Of a stretch of 64,000 nt of DNA, positions 8,097-17,038 are shown in pieces. Position numbers and translations under genes: made by a program. The DNA is from Caballeronia catudaia (GTDB lineage Bacteria > Pseudomonadota > Gammaproteobacteria > Burkholderiales > Burkholderiaceae), in assembly GCF_001544755.2 (NCBI RefSeq), contig NZ_FCOF02000022.1, forward strand, positions 37,532 through 101,531. The letters are read 5' to 3'. The notes below the pieces were generated by a model. The model was not told the origin of the DNA. It saw nothing but the letters and a program-made list of their open reading frames with translations, and ran no database searches. Position 1 is the first letter of the stretch; every line of letters begins with the position of its first letter.

Positions 8097-9338
8097 ATGA
8101 GCGACATTTACATCGCCGGCATTGCGATGACCGTGTTTGGCCGGCATTTCGAGCGCAGCATCGACGATCTCGCGGGCGAAGCGCTACGCGGCGCATTGAA
8201 GGATGCGGGTTGCGATGCGGGAGCGATCGGCGCGGCTTTCTATGCCGGAATCACCAACGGGCCGCTGCAGGGCCAGCTGTCGATTCCGGGGCAGATCGTG
8301 TTCAGCAAGATCGGAATTGAGGGTATCCCCGTCTATAACGTCGAAAACGCCTGCGCATCGGGGAGCACCGCGGTGCATCTCGCGGCCCAGGCGCTTCGGT
8401 CGGGTGCCTGCGATGTAGCTCTCGCGCTCGGCGCAGAGAAGATGAACGTCCCGGACAAGGCGAAATCATTCGCCTTGTTCGAGGCGGGCTGGGACGTGTC
8501 GCGCGTCGACGAGAACTTCGCCAATCTGATGAGGCTCGGCGAAGGCATCGAACCGCCGCCTGGGTCGGAGTCCGACCGGCCGTATAGCCGCTTCATGTCG
8601 GTCTATGCCGCGCTGTGCAGGTATCACATGAAGACTTACGGGACCACGCAACGGCAGATTGCTGCAATTTCGTCGAAAAACCACCTGCATTCGGTGCACA
8701 ACCCATACTCGCAGTTTCGCCAGCCATTCACAATCGACGAGGTGCTCGCAGCACCGCCGATCACGTATCCGATCACGCTGCCCATGTGTGCGCCGGTTTC
8801 GGACGGCGCGGCGGCGGCGATCGTATGTACCGAGGAGGGCTTGCGGCGCATTGGCGCCGACCGTCGCCGATGTGTCAGGATCGCGGCGAGCGTGATCCGC
8901 AGCTTCTCGCATCGGCGCATCGATGAGCCACAGAAGAACATCGGCCGCCTCGCGGCGCTTTACGCATACGACCAGGCGGGAATTGGTCCAGAGGACGTGG
9001 ATATTGCGGAGGTGCACGACGCATCAGCGATGGGCGAAATCATCCAGGCCGAGAATCTCGGGCTGGTGCCATTTGGCGAAGGCGGACCCGCTGCCGAGCG
9101 CGGCGAGTTCACGCTCGGCGGCCGCATTCCCATCAACACGTCTGGCGGCCTCGAATCGAAAGGGCACCCGTTGGGTGCGACGGGAGTCGGTCAGCTCTAT
9201 GAACTGGTAACTCAGCTGCGTGGAGAAGCGGGTTCTCGCCAGGTACCCGGCGCGCGTCACGCGATTCAGGAAAACGGCGGCGGCTTTCAGGGTGTCGAGG
9301 AAGCCTCGCTCGCGGTCCACATTCTAAGCAAGACTTGA
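8097..9338 (+). CDS. Thiolase-family protein (SCP-x/acetyl-CoA acetyltransferase type)
   Basis: 413 residues from ATG 8097 (MSDIYIAGIAMTVFGRH), with a GAGAGAA ribosome site. The catalytic nucleophile region is NVENACASGSTAVHLA (Cys about residue 84). The C-terminal GG-ESKGHPLGATGVGQ carries the active-site His of the lipid-transfer-protein-type thiolases. The usual second Cys motif (CxG) is replaced by ENGGGFQG near the end. Such thiolases cleave branched or ring-derived beta-keto or aldol-type CoA thioesters as often as simple ones. The gene follows the ligase by 25 bases and precedes the third Tat flavin enzyme by 10. Confidence 0.82.
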   Translation: MSDIYIAGIAMTVFGRHFERSIDDLAGEALRGALKDAGCDAGAIGAAFYAGITNGPLQGQLSIPGQIVFSKIGIEGIPVYNVENACASGSTAVHLAAQALRSGACDVALALGAEKMNVPDKAKSFALFEAGWDVSRVDENFANLMRLGEGIEPPPGSESDRPYSRFMSVYAALCRYHMKTYGTTQRQIAAISSKNHLHSVHNPYSQFRQPFTIDEVLAAPPITYPITLPMCAPVSDGAAAAIVCTEEGLRRIGADRRRCVRIAASVIRSFSHRRIDEPQKNIGRLAALYAYDQAGIGPEDVDIAEVHDASAMGEIIQAENLGLVPFGEGGPAAERGEFTLGGRIPINTSGGLESKGHPLGATGVGQLYELVTQLRGEAGSRQVPGARHAIQENGGGFQGVEEASLAVHILSKT

Positions 9339-9348
9339 TGGAGCATTT

Positions 9349-10860
9349 ATGAGTGAGACGACGGAAACACAGGCAGAACAGCAAGACGGCTCTCGTTCTG
9401 GAGTGAACCGCCGCACGTTCCTCAAGGGTGCGGCGGTGGCAGCCGTAGTGGTGCCGGCAGTGGCGGCTACACAATGCTCGAGCAATGAATCAGGTAGTCC
9501 GGTGGAGGAAGCCAGAATGGCTGCTGACATGGAGAAATACCGCGCGCATGGCGGCTGGGTGGAAAGACCAGACGACTTCCAGCCGGAACTCGTAGGCGAC
9601 GTAAATGCGGATGTGGTCATCGTCGGCGCCGGTTTTGCCGGGCTTTCAGCTGCGCTGGAACTGGTCAAGCATGGAGCGAAAGTGGTCGTGCTTGAGCGCG
9701 AATTTGCCGGCTTTGGTGCAAGTGGACGCAACGCGGGCTATCTGGCCGGTGCACTCTCGCTCGAATGCGATCTTTTTCTCAAGAGCATAGGAAAAGAAAA
9801 AGGCAAGGAGATCGTCCGCTACTACGAGGACGCCGTCCCCTTCGTGGAAAGCAAACTTAAAGAGTACGAGATTGACTGCGACTACAACCAGACGGGCATC
9901 ATCCGTGCGGGAATCGATCCCGCACAGGAAGAGAAGGTGCGCGAGGGCATGCGAACCGGCGCCGAGCTGGGCTTTCAGTCGGAGTTTCTCGATCAGGCTG
10001 AGATGCGTGCACGTGGCATTCCGCCCGCGTTTTTGTTTGGCAACTACGTGTCGCGCGGCGGCACGCTTCACCCCGGCAAGTATGTGATGGGGCTCAGGCG
10101 CGCAGCGCTTCGGGCAGGCGTGAGGATTTTCGAGAATACGCCGCTGCTGTCCTACACGGAAGGGCCTGTCATCAAGGTGCAAACACCGCGCGGAAGTGCA
10201 AGCGCACCGGCTATGATGCTGGCCACCAACGCCTATACGCCGCAACTCGGCCTGCTTGCAGACAAAGTCGTACCGTTGCGGGTCTCGGCGATCGAGACTG
10301 AGCCGCTCTCCGAGCCTCAGCGCAAGGCCTTAGGCTGGCCACGACGCGAAGGGATCGTGACCGCACACTGGACCATGGAAAGCCATCGCTTGACCGTGAA
10401 TAACGCGCTCGTGGTCACGACGAAGCGAATCCATTATCCGTACGGCTCCAAAACACCGAACGTGCCCGACTACGAGTCATATCGCGAGCTGCGCACGGCC
10501 CTGCATGACCGCTTCCCCTCACTCAAGGGCGTCGCGCTGCGGGCATGCTGGAGCGGCTACATCAGCCTGGCCAATGATGCGTTGCCCGTTGTCGGGGCCA
10601 TTGGGTCGCATCAGAACATCTTCTACAGTGCCGGATGCTCCGGCCACGGCGTGGCCTCGCAATCGATGGTCGGAAGCATGATTGCAGGGCGGATTCGCGG
10701 CACCGACAATCCGCTGCTTTCGGCGCTGGATCACAAGACGCCATCGATGCTGCCTGAGCCCCTGCGATGGTGCGTCATGACGGGGGCGCTGGGTGTGGTG
10801 AACGCGCTCGACGAGCGTGTGAACAGCAAGGTGCGCGCTGCGCAGGCGCGAATGTCGTAA
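9349..10860 (+). CDS. Tat-exported FAD-dependent amine oxidoreductase (DAO family)
   Basis: 503 residues. The twin-arginine signal NRRTFLKGAAVAAVVVPAVA (residues about 22-41) predicts export. The FAD site VVIVGAGFAGLSAALELVK begins near residue 87, then GFGASGRNAGYL as in PuuB/glycine-oxidase type DAO enzymes, and the C-terminal YSAGCSGHGVA motif. These enzymes oxidise secondary or primary amines. With the two amine oxidases this makes three exported flavin enzymes in one cluster. The electron acceptor could be oxygen or the neighbouring cytochromes. A Cys after the signal (ATQC) does not fit a good lipobox, so lipidation is not claimed. Confidence 0.8.
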   Translation: MSETTETQAEQQDGSRSGVNRRTFLKGAAVAAVVVPAVAATQCSSNESGSPVEEARMAADMEKYRAHGGWVERPDDFQPELVGDVNADVVIVGAGFAGLSAALELVKHGAKVVVLEREFAGFGASGRNAGYLAGALSLECDLFLKSIGKEKGKEIVRYYEDAVPFVESKLKEYEIDCDYNQTGIIRAGIDPAQEEKVREGMRTGAELGFQSEFLDQAEMRARGIPPAFLFGNYVSRGGTLHPGKYVMGLRRAALRAGVRIFENTPLLSYTEGPVIKVQTPRGSASAPAMMLATNAYTPQLGLLADKVVPLRVSAIETEPLSEPQRKALGWPRREGIVTAHWTMESHRLTVNNALVVTTKRIHYPYGSKTPNVPDYESYRELRTALHDRFPSLKGVALRACWSGYISLANDALPVVGAIGSHQNIFYSAGCSGHGVASQSMVGSMIAGRIRGTDNPLLSALDHKTPSMLPEPLRWCVMTGALGVVNALDERVNSKVRAAQARMS

Positions 10861-11120
10861 CCGGCGTTGCGTGACGAGACGCTTGCAGTGGATACGTATC
10901 GTCCACGTTTCGAATCTGTCTTGTTGAACGCATAGGGTGAGCGGCGCGATGACCGGAAAAACGAACCGAGGTCAGGATGAGTGCGATCGGACGTTGCGGC
11001 GCACGCACTATGCGCACGGAGGTCCGTCCCGATGTACTCGAAGCCACGTGTACCTTTGGCGCAATCGTGACTGCATTACGGCCCCGGCGGGGGCGTCTAC
11101 CTCACTCGGGAGGGAAAGCG

Positions 11121-11789
11121 ATGACAGTGCGAAAAGAGCCCAGTCCCCGTAAGCGGCGCGCATCGGGCGCAGCATGTTCCATGGGACATCCCGCTGATGG
11201 CCTGCGCGCCCAAGGCTTACGTACGCGCAATGCCATCATCCATGCGGCAAGGAAGCTTTTGCTCGAGAGTGGGCCCATGGCGTTCTCGCTGCGCGCCGTT
11301 GCTTTGCGTGCGGGAATCAGTGTCAGCAACCTCCAGTATTACTTCCCAACACGCTCTGCCGTCCTGCGGGCGGTCATGCTACCCGCGATCGACACATATT
11401 TCGATGCGTTGAAGCGGGCGCTCCAAAGCAATGCTTCGCCGCGTGCGACGCTCGACGCCATTCTCCATCAGTCGGTGCAGGACGCCAAGGACTCAGAGTA
11501 CATCTCGCTGTGGTGGCATTTCTTTTCGTTTGCGTCTACTGACCCCGAGTGCGCGCAAATGCGCAACGACTGGTACGACACCTTGACAAGTCAAGTTGCT
11601 GATCTCATTCATGCCGCAAATCCGGCACGTGGAGCCGCCGAGAGCGCGCACATCGCAGTGCTGCTCATTTCGATGCTCGACGGCGTGACCTTCCATCTGG
11701 GCACCGTGCGCAGTAGCCGGGCGTACATGCGAAAGTTCGAGGCGAAGTTGTTCGAGATCGCGCATACCTTGGTTGGGGAAAAGCGATAG
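11121..11789 (+). CDS. TetR-family transcriptional regulator
   Basis: 222 residues from ATG 11121, which follows GGGAGGGA; an upstream in-frame start would add about 48 residues lacking any domain. The N-terminal helix-turn-helix lies at about residues 40-85 (ESGPMAFSLRAVALRAGISV then NLQYYFPTRSAVLRAV), typical of TetR. The C-terminal half is the variable ligand-binding domain. It sits between two blocks of the catabolic cluster, so it is the best candidate for the cluster regulator. The palindrome 161 bases downstream is a possible operator. Confidence 0.85.
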   Translation: MTVRKEPSPRKRRASGAACSMGHPADGLRAQGLRTRNAIIHAARKLLLESGPMAFSLRAVALRAGISVSNLQYYFPTRSAVLRAVMLPAIDTYFDALKRALQSNASPRATLDAILHQSVQDAKDSEYISLWWHFFSFASTDPECAQMRNDWYDTLTSQVADLIHAANPARGAAESAHIAVLLISMLDGVTFHLGTVRSSRAYMRKFEAKLFEIAHTLVGEKR

Positions 11790-11899
11790 ACGCGGAGATT
11801 GTTTAGGGCCGGCTGGCAGCGTGAACAGGCCATAGAAGAAACATTTGGTCGCGGCCGGATAAAAAGGACAGGGAATACCCGTCTTTTTTTTCCAGGCCG

Positions 11900-11925
11900 T
11901 AATTTGTATAGTGACCTATGTTTGG
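11900..11925 (+). promoter_or_regulatory. Shared promoter-like motif, copy B
   Basis: Contains TAATTTGTATAGTGACCTAT followed by GTTTGG, similar to copies at 5180 and 15328. It lies between the TetR gene and the acyl-CoA dehydrogenase and is preceded, as in copy A, by GGGAATACCCGTC and a T run. Confidence 0.45.
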
Positions 11926-11949
11926 TATTTATATCTACGATTGAGGTGG

Positions 11950-11970
11950 CCAGACTGCCAGGCAGTCTGG
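11950..11970. promoter_or_regulatory. Perfect 21-bp palindrome, candidate TetR operator
   Basis: CCAGACTGCC, one central A, then GGCAGTCTGG: ten perfectly paired bases per arm. It lies 25 bases after promoter-like motif B and 34 bases before the acyl-CoA dehydrogenase start, with the TetR gene immediately upstream. Length and symmetry suit a TetR dimer site. An mRNA leader hairpin is the alternative, but no T run follows. Confidence 0.5.
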
Positions 11971-12003
11971 TCGAGTTGCATCCTGGACAGGAGGAATATC
12001 GGA

Positions 12004-13293
12004 ATGATTCGACTACACAAGTCCGTAGGATTGCCGCTGGCTGGATTGACCGGCTTCGAAACCCCGATGGGCGAGGAAGAACGTGCGATCCAGGACACGG
12101 TTCACCGTTTCGCACGCGATGTGTTGAAGCCCGTCGGCCGCGAACTCGATCGAATGACGCCGGAGGAAGTGATCGCGCACGGCTCGCCGTACTGGGCCGC
12201 CATGATGGAGAGCGCGAAGCTTGGCCTTGATCCGCAGTTGCTCGCGCAGCTTCCGCCGGACATGGCGGTGCGCATCGAATCGCTGATTGGCGAAGAGCTC
12301 GGTTGGGGTGATGCAGGGCTTGCTGTTTCGATCGGCGTGGCGCCAGCCCCGCTGATGATGGCGCAATCGGTCGGCAACCAGGAGCTGATCGATATGTGCG
12401 CCGGCAAGATTGGTTGTTGGATGAATACCCAGCCTGACCGCGGCACCGATGCCGCGATTCTCTATCGCGACGAGATCAGCGCGATCGGCAAGCAGCCATT
12501 GGGTAACCTTACCGCGAAGGTAGTCGCGGATGAAATCGTCATCAACGGTCAAAGTTCCGCATGGATCTCCAACGGCTCGGTCGCTCAGGTGGCGCTCGCG
12601 TACATGGCGGCGGATTATGGCGATGGCTTCTATGGAAGCGGGGAACGAAGTGCGTTCACGAACGGAATCGGCATGATTCTTCCGCTTGATTTGCCAGGTG
12701 TCTCCCGAGGCAAACCGCTCGACAAGATTGGCCAGCGCTCACTGCCGCAGGGCGAAATCTACTTCGACAACGTGAAGGTGCCCAAGCGCTTCGCGATTGC
12801 GCTGCAGGACGATTACCTCGGCAACCTGGCCTCCACATGGTCGTTCGCCGGCACGCACATGTGCCAGGTGTTCGTAGGCGTGGCCCGCGCCGCGTTCGAA
12901 CTCGCGCTGGGATATTGCCACGAACGCAAACAAGGCGGAGCGCTGTTGATCGACCACCAGATGACGCAATTGCGCGTGGGCGAGATGCTGCGTCGGCTGG
13001 AAATGGCGCGTGCGATCGCGCGACGCAGCCTCGCATTCTCACGTCTGTCTCCGAAGAGCCATCCGTACGCAACTGCCCAGGCCAAGGTCAGCGTGACGGA
13101 GGAAGCCATGAAGATTACGACTGAGGCGTTCCAGCTCTTCGGCGGTAATGGCACCACCCGCGAGTTCCCGATCGAGAAGCTGTTCCGTGATGTCCGGTCC
13201 GCACTGATCGAGGACGGCGAGAATTACCACCTCACGTTGCGTCTTGGCGTGCTCGCAGGAAAGCTTTATCAGAACGGTTGGACGAAAGAGTGA
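12004..13293 (+). CDS. Acyl-CoA dehydrogenase
   Basis: 429 residues from ATG 12004, preceded by a strong GGAGGAATATCGG site; longer in-frame starts run into the palindrome and are rejected. N-terminal helical domain, middle beta domain with WISNGSVAQVA, and C-terminal helices ending in TEAFQLFGGNGTTREFPIEK and ALIEDGENYHLTL, where the Glu of IEDG is in the place of the catalytic base. It introduces a C2-C3 double bond in an acyl-CoA and passes electrons to ETF, whose two genes follow directly. It is somewhat longer than typical short-chain members. Substrate unknown. Confidence 0.87.
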   Translation: MIRLHKSVGLPLAGLTGFETPMGEEERAIQDTVHRFARDVLKPVGRELDRMTPEEVIAHGSPYWAAMMESAKLGLDPQLLAQLPPDMAVRIESLIGEELGWGDAGLAVSIGVAPAPLMMAQSVGNQELIDMCAGKIGCWMNTQPDRGTDAAILYRDEISAIGKQPLGNLTAKVVADEIVINGQSSAWISNGSVAQVALAYMAADYGDGFYGSGERSAFTNGIGMILPLDLPGVSRGKPLDKIGQRSLPQGEIYFDNVKVPKRFAIALQDDYLGNLASTWSFAGTHMCQVFVGVARAAFELALGYCHERKQGGALLIDHQMTQLRVGEMLRRLEMARAIARRSLAFSRLSPKSHPYATAQAKVSVTEEAMKITTEAFQLFGGNGTTREFPIEKLFRDVRSALIEDGENYHLTLRLGVLAGKLYQNGWTKE

Positions 13294-13471
13294 ACAACCC
13301 GTCGGCGCAAGTTGGCTTCGCGTCGGCTCCAGGGCACCCCCGGTCCAGATATCAGAACGTGGCTGATGAGAGGGCAGTGCCGCTCGCTGCTGTGCTAACG
13401 ACTGTCGCGGCTTCAGCTCAGGTGCCCGCGACGAGCGCAGGCAGCGCAAGTGGATTAAACGAGGAACAGCA

Positions 13472-14221
13472 ATGAAAGTGTTGGTGGCGGTGAAGTGGGT
13501 CGTGGACGCCAATGTGAAGGTCGGCGTCAAGTCCGACGGAACAGGTATCGATATCGCCAATGTGAAGATGTCGATAAACCCATTCGACGAAATTGCCGTG
13601 GAAGAGGCGGTGCGTCTTAAGGAAGCCGGCTTGGCCACGGAGATCATCGCGGTGTCGGCGGGGGTGATGCAGGTGCAGGAGACTCTGCGGACGGCACTCG
13701 CGATAGGCGCGGATCGCGCGATCCTCATCGAGTCGAATGAGATCCTGCAACCGCTCGCCGTGGCAAAGCTGCTCAAGGCACTCGTCGACAAGGAGCAACC
13801 GCAGCTCGTGATCCTCGGTAAGCAGTCCATCGACGACGATTCGAACCAGACCGGCCAGATGCTCGCCGCGATCGCGAACTTGCCGCAAGCGACCTTCGCT
13901 TCGAAGATCACCATCGCTGATGGCGAGGCCACGGTCGTACGTGAAGTCGATGGCGGTGCGGAAACGCTGTCGCTCAAACTGCCCGCAGTGGTGACTACCG
14001 ACCTTCGTTTGAACGAGCCGCGCTACGTCACGCTGCCGAACATCATGAAGGCGAAGAAGAAGCCGCTGGAGACGGTTACGCCCGACGACTTTGGTGTGGA
14101 CGTCACGCCGCGTCTGCGAACCCTGAAGGTCGCTGAGCCGCCCGCGCGCTCGGCTGGTGTGAAGGTTGCCGACGTGAAGGTACTGGTCGAGAAGCTGAAG
14201 ACAGAAGCCAAGGTTATCTGA
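13472..14221 (+). CDS. etfB: Electron transfer flavoprotein beta subunit
   Basis: 249 residues, the usual length. It begins MKVLVAVKWVVDANVKVGVK and carries the ETF-beta signature regions INPFDEIAVEEAVRLKE and LVILGKQSIDDDSNQTGQML (AMP/FAD-binding loop). It pairs with the alpha subunit 19 bases downstream and takes electrons from the acyl-CoA dehydrogenase encoded just upstream. The 178-base gap before it holds no clear gene. A dedicated ETF copy inside a catabolic cluster suggests coordinated expression. Confidence 0.93.
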   Translation: MKVLVAVKWVVDANVKVGVKSDGTGIDIANVKMSINPFDEIAVEEAVRLKEAGLATEIIAVSAGVMQVQETLRTALAIGADRAILIESNEILQPLAVAKLLKALVDKEQPQLVILGKQSIDDDSNQTGQMLAAIANLPQATFASKITIADGEATVVREVDGGAETLSLKLPAVVTTDLRLNEPRYVTLPNIMKAKKKPLETVTPDDFGVDVTPRLRTLKVAEPPARSAGVKVADVKVLVEKLKTEAKVI

Positions 14222-14240
14222 AGGTTAGGGAGCGAGAGAG

Positions 14241-15173
14241 ATGAGGAACCTGGTTATTGCTGAACACGATAACGTGTCGGTTAAAGCTGCAACGCTGAAC
14301 ACGGTCGCCGCTGCACAGAAGATCGGGGGCGACGTGCACGTGCTGATTTTAGGTCACAACGCAAAGGCCGCGGCCGATTCAGCGGCGAAGATCGCCGGCG
14401 TTTCGAAGGTGCTGCTAGCCGATGCCCCGCACCTCGAAGTAGGCCTCGCAGAGAACGTTGAAGCGACGGTGCTTTCGATTGCGAGGAACTATTCGCACAT
14501 TCTAGCGCCGGCCACGGCAGCGGGCAAAAACGTTACGCCGCGGGTTGCTGCAAAGCTTGACGTCGCGCAAATCTCGGAAATCACGGCAGTGAACTCGCCG
14601 GACACGTTCGAGCGTCCAGTCTATGCGGGCAATGCGATCGTAACTGTTCAGTCAGTGGATCCGATCAAGGTCATCACGGTGCGGCCCACGGCATTTGATG
14701 CAGTTTCCGCACACGGTGGCAATGCCGTCGTGGAAAGGCTCGACGCGTCAGCAGACAGCGGCCTCTCGCAATTCGTTGGCCGTGAAGTCACGAAACTCGA
14801 CCGTCCGGAGCTGACTAGCGCGAAGATCGTCGTTTCGGGTGGCCGCGGCCTGGGCAGCAGCGAGAGCTTTGCGTCGATTCTGGAGCCGCTCGCGGACAAG
14901 CTCAACGCAGCACTCGGCGCCTCGCGTGCGGCAGTGGATGCGGGATATGTGTCAAACGACTACCAAGTCGGCCAGACCGGCAAGATCGTCGCACCGCACC
15001 TGTACGTTGCCGTGGGCATCTCGGGTGCGATCCAGCACCTGGCTGGCATGAAGGACTCAAAGGTGATTGTCGCAATCAACAAGGATGAAGAAGCGCCAAT
15101 TTTCAGCGTGGCCGACTACGGTCTCGTGGGCGATCTTTTCCAGATCGTGCCGGAACTGGTGTCGTCAATGTGA
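14241..15173 (+). CDS. etfA: Electron transfer flavoprotein alpha subunit
   Basis: 310 residues, the normal length. The C-terminal FAD domain shows GGRGLGSSESF, then YQVGQTGKIVAPHLYVAVG and GAIQHLAGMKDSKVIVAINK, the standard ETF-alpha signature. Together with the beta subunit it carries electrons to ETF:quinone oxidoreductase, which is not encoded in the window. Start ATG 14241 follows GGGAGCGAGAGAG. The gene closes this operon; a promoter-like region follows. Confidence 0.94.
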   Translation: MRNLVIAEHDNVSVKAATLNTVAAAQKIGGDVHVLILGHNAKAAADSAAKIAGVSKVLLADAPHLEVGLAENVEATVLSIARNYSHILAPATAAGKNVTPRVAAKLDVAQISEITAVNSPDTFERPVYAGNAIVTVQSVDPIKVITVRPTAFDAVSAHGGNAVVERLDASADSGLSQFVGREVTKLDRPELTSAKIVVSGGRGLGSSESFASILEPLADKLNAALGASRAAVDAGYVSNDYQVGQTGKIVAPHLYVAVGISGAIQHLAGMKDSKVIVAINKDEEAPIFSVADYGLVGDLFQIVPELVSSM

Positions 15174-15327
15174 GCGCTAGTCCGGACATGCGTAGTGATG
15201 TTCGGGGGGATCCGGGGCCGGCCCTGCTCACGAGCCCGGATCAAGATCTTTCTATGGCGCCGCACTTTGGTGCTTAGCGAGACGTGCGACAGCGGAACGT
15301 CGCGAGTCGCCTTGCTTTTCTTCGCCT

Positions 15328-15356
15328 TAATGATTGGTATACCGACCTATATTTGC
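15328..15356 (+). promoter_or_regulatory. Shared promoter-like motif, copy C
   Basis: TAATGATTGGTATACCGACC followed by TATATTTGC, similar to copies A and B, with TATATA about 12 bases further on. It is located 191 bases before the second amine oxidase. The internal GGTATACC is itself palindromic. Confidence 0.42.
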
Positions 15357-15546
15357 CTTATTGGACTATATATGCGGCACTGGAACGGCAGACCCCAGTC
15401 TCGCATAAAACTTATCAGTTGTTCTGAATGGACCTTCAAGGATATGCGCAGGACGTTATATCGGCCTGGATATGGTACCTGGAGGCTGAAAGGGGCAGTT
15501 TCGGGGAAGCAGACGAGCAGGACCTCATCACGCAGACAGAGGCACT

Positions 15547-17031
15547 ATGGCAAAAAAATTTTCCCCTGACGGCGCGGCAAGCCCAGAGCGTAGGCAATGG
15601 CTTAAATATGCCGGTGCCTCGGCTGCCGTTGGCACGCTCACCGTGGGTGCTCGGCAGTCGTTTGCAGCGGTTGCCAAGAACGCTGCAAGCGCGGACGACG
15701 TTCTCGACGTCGCCATCATAGGAGCGGGGCTGGCTGGACTAACTGCCGCGCGAGATCTGCGTCAAGCAGGCTGCGAGTCGTTTCTGGTGCTGGAAGCCCG
15801 TGATCGTGTGGGGGGGCGAACGCTCAACTACAACATTCCCGGCGGGTACGTTTCGGAAGTTGGCGGCCAATGGATCGGGCCGGGCCAGACAGCCGTCGCA
15901 GATCTTGCCCGCGAACTGGGTGTTGGTACCTTCCCGACCTACTACGACGGCAATACGGTCATTCTGGGCGGCGACGGTCGCGTGACTGTCAATCTGAAGG
16001 GCACGTTCGGCACCGACGAGGCGATTGGGGCAAAGCTCAGCAGACTCTCGCGCGACGTGCCTTGCGGCACACCGTGGACGTCCTCGAAGGCCGGCGAACT
16101 TGACCGGCTCTCGGTTGGTGACTGGCTGCAAAAACAGAATATCAAGCCGGAGGACCAGGTGGCATGGAATGGCAGCATCACCCTTTCGGGCGGCACGGCG
16201 CCCGCAAAGATGGGATTACTGCATTTCCTTTCGATGGTCAATTCAGCGAATTGCGATTACTCGCAGCTTGACAGCATCAAGCATAGCGCCCAGGAAACGC
16301 GCTTCATTGGTGGCTCGCAAATCCTCAGCATCAAGATGGCCCAGCAACTGGGCGACAAGGTGCGCCTTTCCACTCCAGTGCGCCGAATTGCCGGATGGGA
16401 CGGCGACGTCGTGACTCTGCATACCGACCGTGGCGAAGTGCGCGCACGAACCGTCGTCATGGCCATCCATCCGGCATTGTGTCATCAGGTCCAGTTCGAT
16501 CCTCCGTTGCCAGAAAAGCGCGCGGCCCTTCAGCGCGCCTGGCCCGCAAATTCTCCCGCACGGAAGACGGCCATGGTGTATCGCCGCCCGTTCTGGCGCG
16601 ACAAGGGAATGAACGGAAGCATCTTCCAGTTCAATGGTCCGATCCTCTGGGCCTATGACAACTCCCCGCCCGCAGCAGAGATCGGCGTTATCAATGCATT
16701 CGTCGAGAACGCCAAGGTGCCATCGGATCGGGACGCGGCGATCGCTATGCATAAGCAGTTCTACGCCCAGGCATGGGGCAACGAAGCACTGTCTCCCGTC
16801 GCCTACCACGATCAAGACTGGGGCCAGGCGGATCGCTGGACCTTAACCTGCGTTTCCGCCATTCCTCCGGGATTTTGGAGTGCACACGGCGAGGCTCTGC
16901 GCCCGTCGTGCGGCAGGCTGATCTGGTCGGGGACGGAGACTGCGAATATTTGGGCCGGCTACATGGATGGCGCCGTGCGCTCAGGACATCAGGGCGCGCT
17001 TCAGGCCCTGAACGCCCTGCGTCGGGCGTAA
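15547..17031 (+). CDS. Tat-exported flavin amine oxidase/dehydrogenase, copy 2
   Basis: 494 residues, clearly paralogous to the enzyme at 2934 along its whole length (shared GQWIGPGQTA, HFLSMVNSANC versus HYLSMINSASC, and FWRD, RLIWSGTETA segments). The N-terminus has a Tat-like signal, ERRQWLKYAGASAAVG. FAD motif GAGLAGLTAARDLRQAG; Lys340 (ARKTAMVY) is at the MAO flavin-lysine position. Unlike copy 1 it keeps the aromatic-cage Tyr (Tyr472 in AGYMDG), so the two enzymes probably prefer different amines. The cytochrome gene begins 7 bases downstream. Oxidation of an amine to imine or aldehyde in the periplasm is inferred. Confidence 0.85.
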   Translation: MAKKFSPDGAASPERRQWLKYAGASAAVGTLTVGARQSFAAVAKNAASADDVLDVAIIGAGLAGLTAARDLRQAGCESFLVLEARDRVGGRTLNYNIPGGYVSEVGGQWIGPGQTAVADLARELGVGTFPTYYDGNTVILGGDGRVTVNLKGTFGTDEAIGAKLSRLSRDVPCGTPWTSSKAGELDRLSVGDWLQKQNIKPEDQVAWNGSITLSGGTAPAKMGLLHFLSMVNSANCDYSQLDSIKHSAQETRFIGGSQILSIKMAQQLGDKVRLSTPVRRIAGWDGDVVTLHTDRGEVRARTVVMAIHPALCHQVQFDPPLPEKRAALQRAWPANSPARKTAMVYRRPFWRDKGMNGSIFQFNGPILWAYDNSPPAAEIGVINAFVENAKVPSDRDAAIAMHKQFYAQAWGNEALSPVAYHDQDWGQADRWTLTCVSAIPPGFWSAHGEALRPSCGRLIWSGTETANIWAGYMDGAVRSGHQGALQALNALRRA

Positions 17032-17038
17032 GAGGGCG

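Noticed and set aside
9472..9483. Cys after the Tat signal of the DAO-type enzyme as a lipidation site
   Set aside because: The bases encode ATQC, and Gln before the Cys does not fit the lipobox; plain Tat export is more likely.
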